6,809 nt of DNA, from the NCBI GenBank assembly GCA_025350445.1, contig JANXXV010000173.1:1-6809 (forward strand), given 5' to 3'. The notes beneath the pieces were generated by a model. The model did not search any database. It was not told the origin of the DNA and worked only from the letters and a program-made list of their open reading frames with translations. A program made the position numbers and the translations under genes. This document shows, one piece after another, positions 6,238-6,809 of this stretch. How positions within the stretch are numbered: the stretch's first letter is position 1; each line of letters opens with the position of its first letter. This stretch comes from Bryobacteraceae bacterium. GTDB taxonomy: Bacteria; Acidobacteriota; Terriglobia; Bryobacterales; Bryobacteraceae.

Positions 6238-6278
6238 GCCTTGAGAGGGCTCTGTCCTAACCGTTAGACGATAGCGCC
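6204..6278 (-). tRNA. tRNA-Glu (anticodon CTC), CCA encoded
   Basis: The minus strand from 6278 to 6204 folds as a complete cloverleaf. The acceptor is GGCGCTA with TAGCGCT (one G-T pair at the end), the D arm is GTCT/GGAC around AACGGTTA, the anticodon stem is GAGCC/GGCTT with loop CTCTCAA, and the T stem is ACGAG/CTCGT with loop TTCGATT. The anticodon CTC reads GAG codons. Discriminator A and an encoded CCA follow (6207-6204). The D-arm segment TCGTCTAACGGTTAGGAC is typical of bacterial tRNA-Glu. It lies tail to tail with purK and overlaps its last 34 bases on the opposite strand. No terminator is visible downstream on its own strand, within purK. Confidence 0.96.
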
Positions 6279-6291
6279 ACGCGACACTAAC

Positions 6292-6297
6292 AGTATA
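6292..6297 (-). promoter_or_regulatory. Probable -10 box of the tRNA-Glu promoter
   Basis: The minus strand reads TATACT (6297 to 6292), 5 of 6 matches to TATAAT, ending 13 bases before the mature tRNA 5' end. This suits a start near 6285 and a short precursor leader. The -35 region, CTGATT with 17-base spacing, is a weak 3 of 6 match. Confidence 0.45.
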
Positions 6298-6311
6298 GCA
6301 AGCCCGCGGTG

Positions 6312-6317
6312 TACAAT
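6312..6317 (+). promoter_or_regulatory. Possible -10 box for a leaderless VCBS-repeat gene
   Basis: TACAAT matches TATAAT at 5 of 6 positions and ends 7 bases before the ATG at 6325. Transcription would then start at or beside the start codon, giving a leaderless message, consistent with the missing Shine-Dalgarno. The best -35 candidate, CTAACA at 6287-6292, has an over-long 19-base spacer, so support is limited. Confidence 0.3.
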
Positions 6318-6324
6318 CAGTGCG

Positions 6325-6809
6325 ATGAAATGGTTTCCTTTCGCTTTCTTATTGGCCGCCGGTGTGTGGGCGGTGACCCGTCCCGCCGACATCCCTTTTG
6401 AGAAACACATGGTCGACCTAGGTGCCAACGAAAGCTGCGCCCTAGCGGATATAAACGGCGATGGCAAGCTGGACATCGTCTCCGGCGAGAACTGGTTTGA
6501 GGCTCCCTCGTGGACCAAACACAAGTTTCGGGAGCTCAATTTCGCCAGTAACTACATCGACAATTTCAGCGATCTGCCTCTCGACGTGAACGGCGACGGA
6601 CGGATCGACATCGTAAGCCCGTCGTGGTTCAACAAGCGCCTGTCGTGGTGGGAGAATCCCGGGAAAGCCGGCGGAATTTGGAAGGAAAGCGTCATCGACG
6701 ACATCGCGCCCATCGAGTTCGCGTTCCTGGTCGACCTGGACAACGACGGAAAGGCCAACGAAGTTCTGCCGCAGTTCGGCGATGCCAAAGCCCCGTTGGC
6801 GTGGTATGA
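6325..6809 (+). CDS. Secreted FG-GAP/VCBS-repeat protein, 3' end outside the window
   Basis: The frame from ATG 6325 stays open to the window edge, giving 161 complete codons of a longer gene. It starts with a short signal-peptide-like segment (Met-Lys, then a hydrophobic run to about residue 17), so export is likely. Three calcium-binding-type loops of the form D-x-[N/D]-x-D-G follow: DINGDGKLD (42-50), DVNGDGRID (87-95) and DLDNDGKAN (137-145). Their 45- and 50-residue spacing is that of blades in an FG-GAP/VCBS beta-propeller. The repeats are rich in Trp and Asp, with GENWFE and SPSWFN after successive loops. Such proteins are usually extracellular and are often joined to further C-terminal domains that decide function; those are not visible here. 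The gene diverges from tRNA-Glu with 46 bases between them. Family is well supported; function is unknown. Confidence 0.85.
   Translation, partial: MKWFPFAFLLAAGVWAVTRPADIPFEKHMVDLGANESCALADINGDGKLDIVSGENWFEAPSWTKHKFRELNFASNYIDNFSDLPLDVNGDGRIDIVSPSWFNKRLSWWENPGKAGGIWKESVIDDIAPIEFAFLVDLDNDGKANEVLPQFGDAKAPLAWY

Overview
The window looks like ordinary chromosomal DNA from a GC-rich bacterium. An acidobacterial source (Solibacter/Bryobacter-like) is my best guess. It rests on general resemblance: a Tat-exported aminotransferase of the histidinol-phosphate type, a secreted FG-GAP/VCBS-repeat protein, and weak or absent Shine-Dalgarno sequences. No marker gene proves it. I see no phage, insertion sequence, CRISPR array or defence system.

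Left part, minus strand: a Tat-signal PLP aminotransferase (1455-2609) is followed by a strong intrinsic terminator (1411-1446) and then a SulP-family permease without a STAS domain (106-1389). The terminator lies only 21 bases before the permease start, so the two genes are probably not a simple operon.

Middle: a 509-base divergent intergenic region (2610-3118) carries a dense series of hairpins on the plus strand (about 2833-2969), followed by a perfect 10-bp inverted repeat (2988-3013). This is the best candidate for an unannotated structured RNA; I could not assign it to a family.

Right part, plus strand: isocitrate dehydrogenase of the long Rickettsia/Thermus type (icd), then purE and purK, form a compact cluster. 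PurK makes N5-CAIR from AIR, ATP and bicarbonate, and PurE converts it to CAIR, so purE-purK is a complete two-step module of purine synthesis. purE is odd: the conserved N-terminus is encoded upstream of the first standard start codon, with ACG where ATG would be expected. purK runs into a tRNA-Glu(CTC) gene on the opposite strand. Beyond the tRNA, a divergent secreted FG-GAP/VCBS-repeat gene begins (6325) and is cut by the window end.
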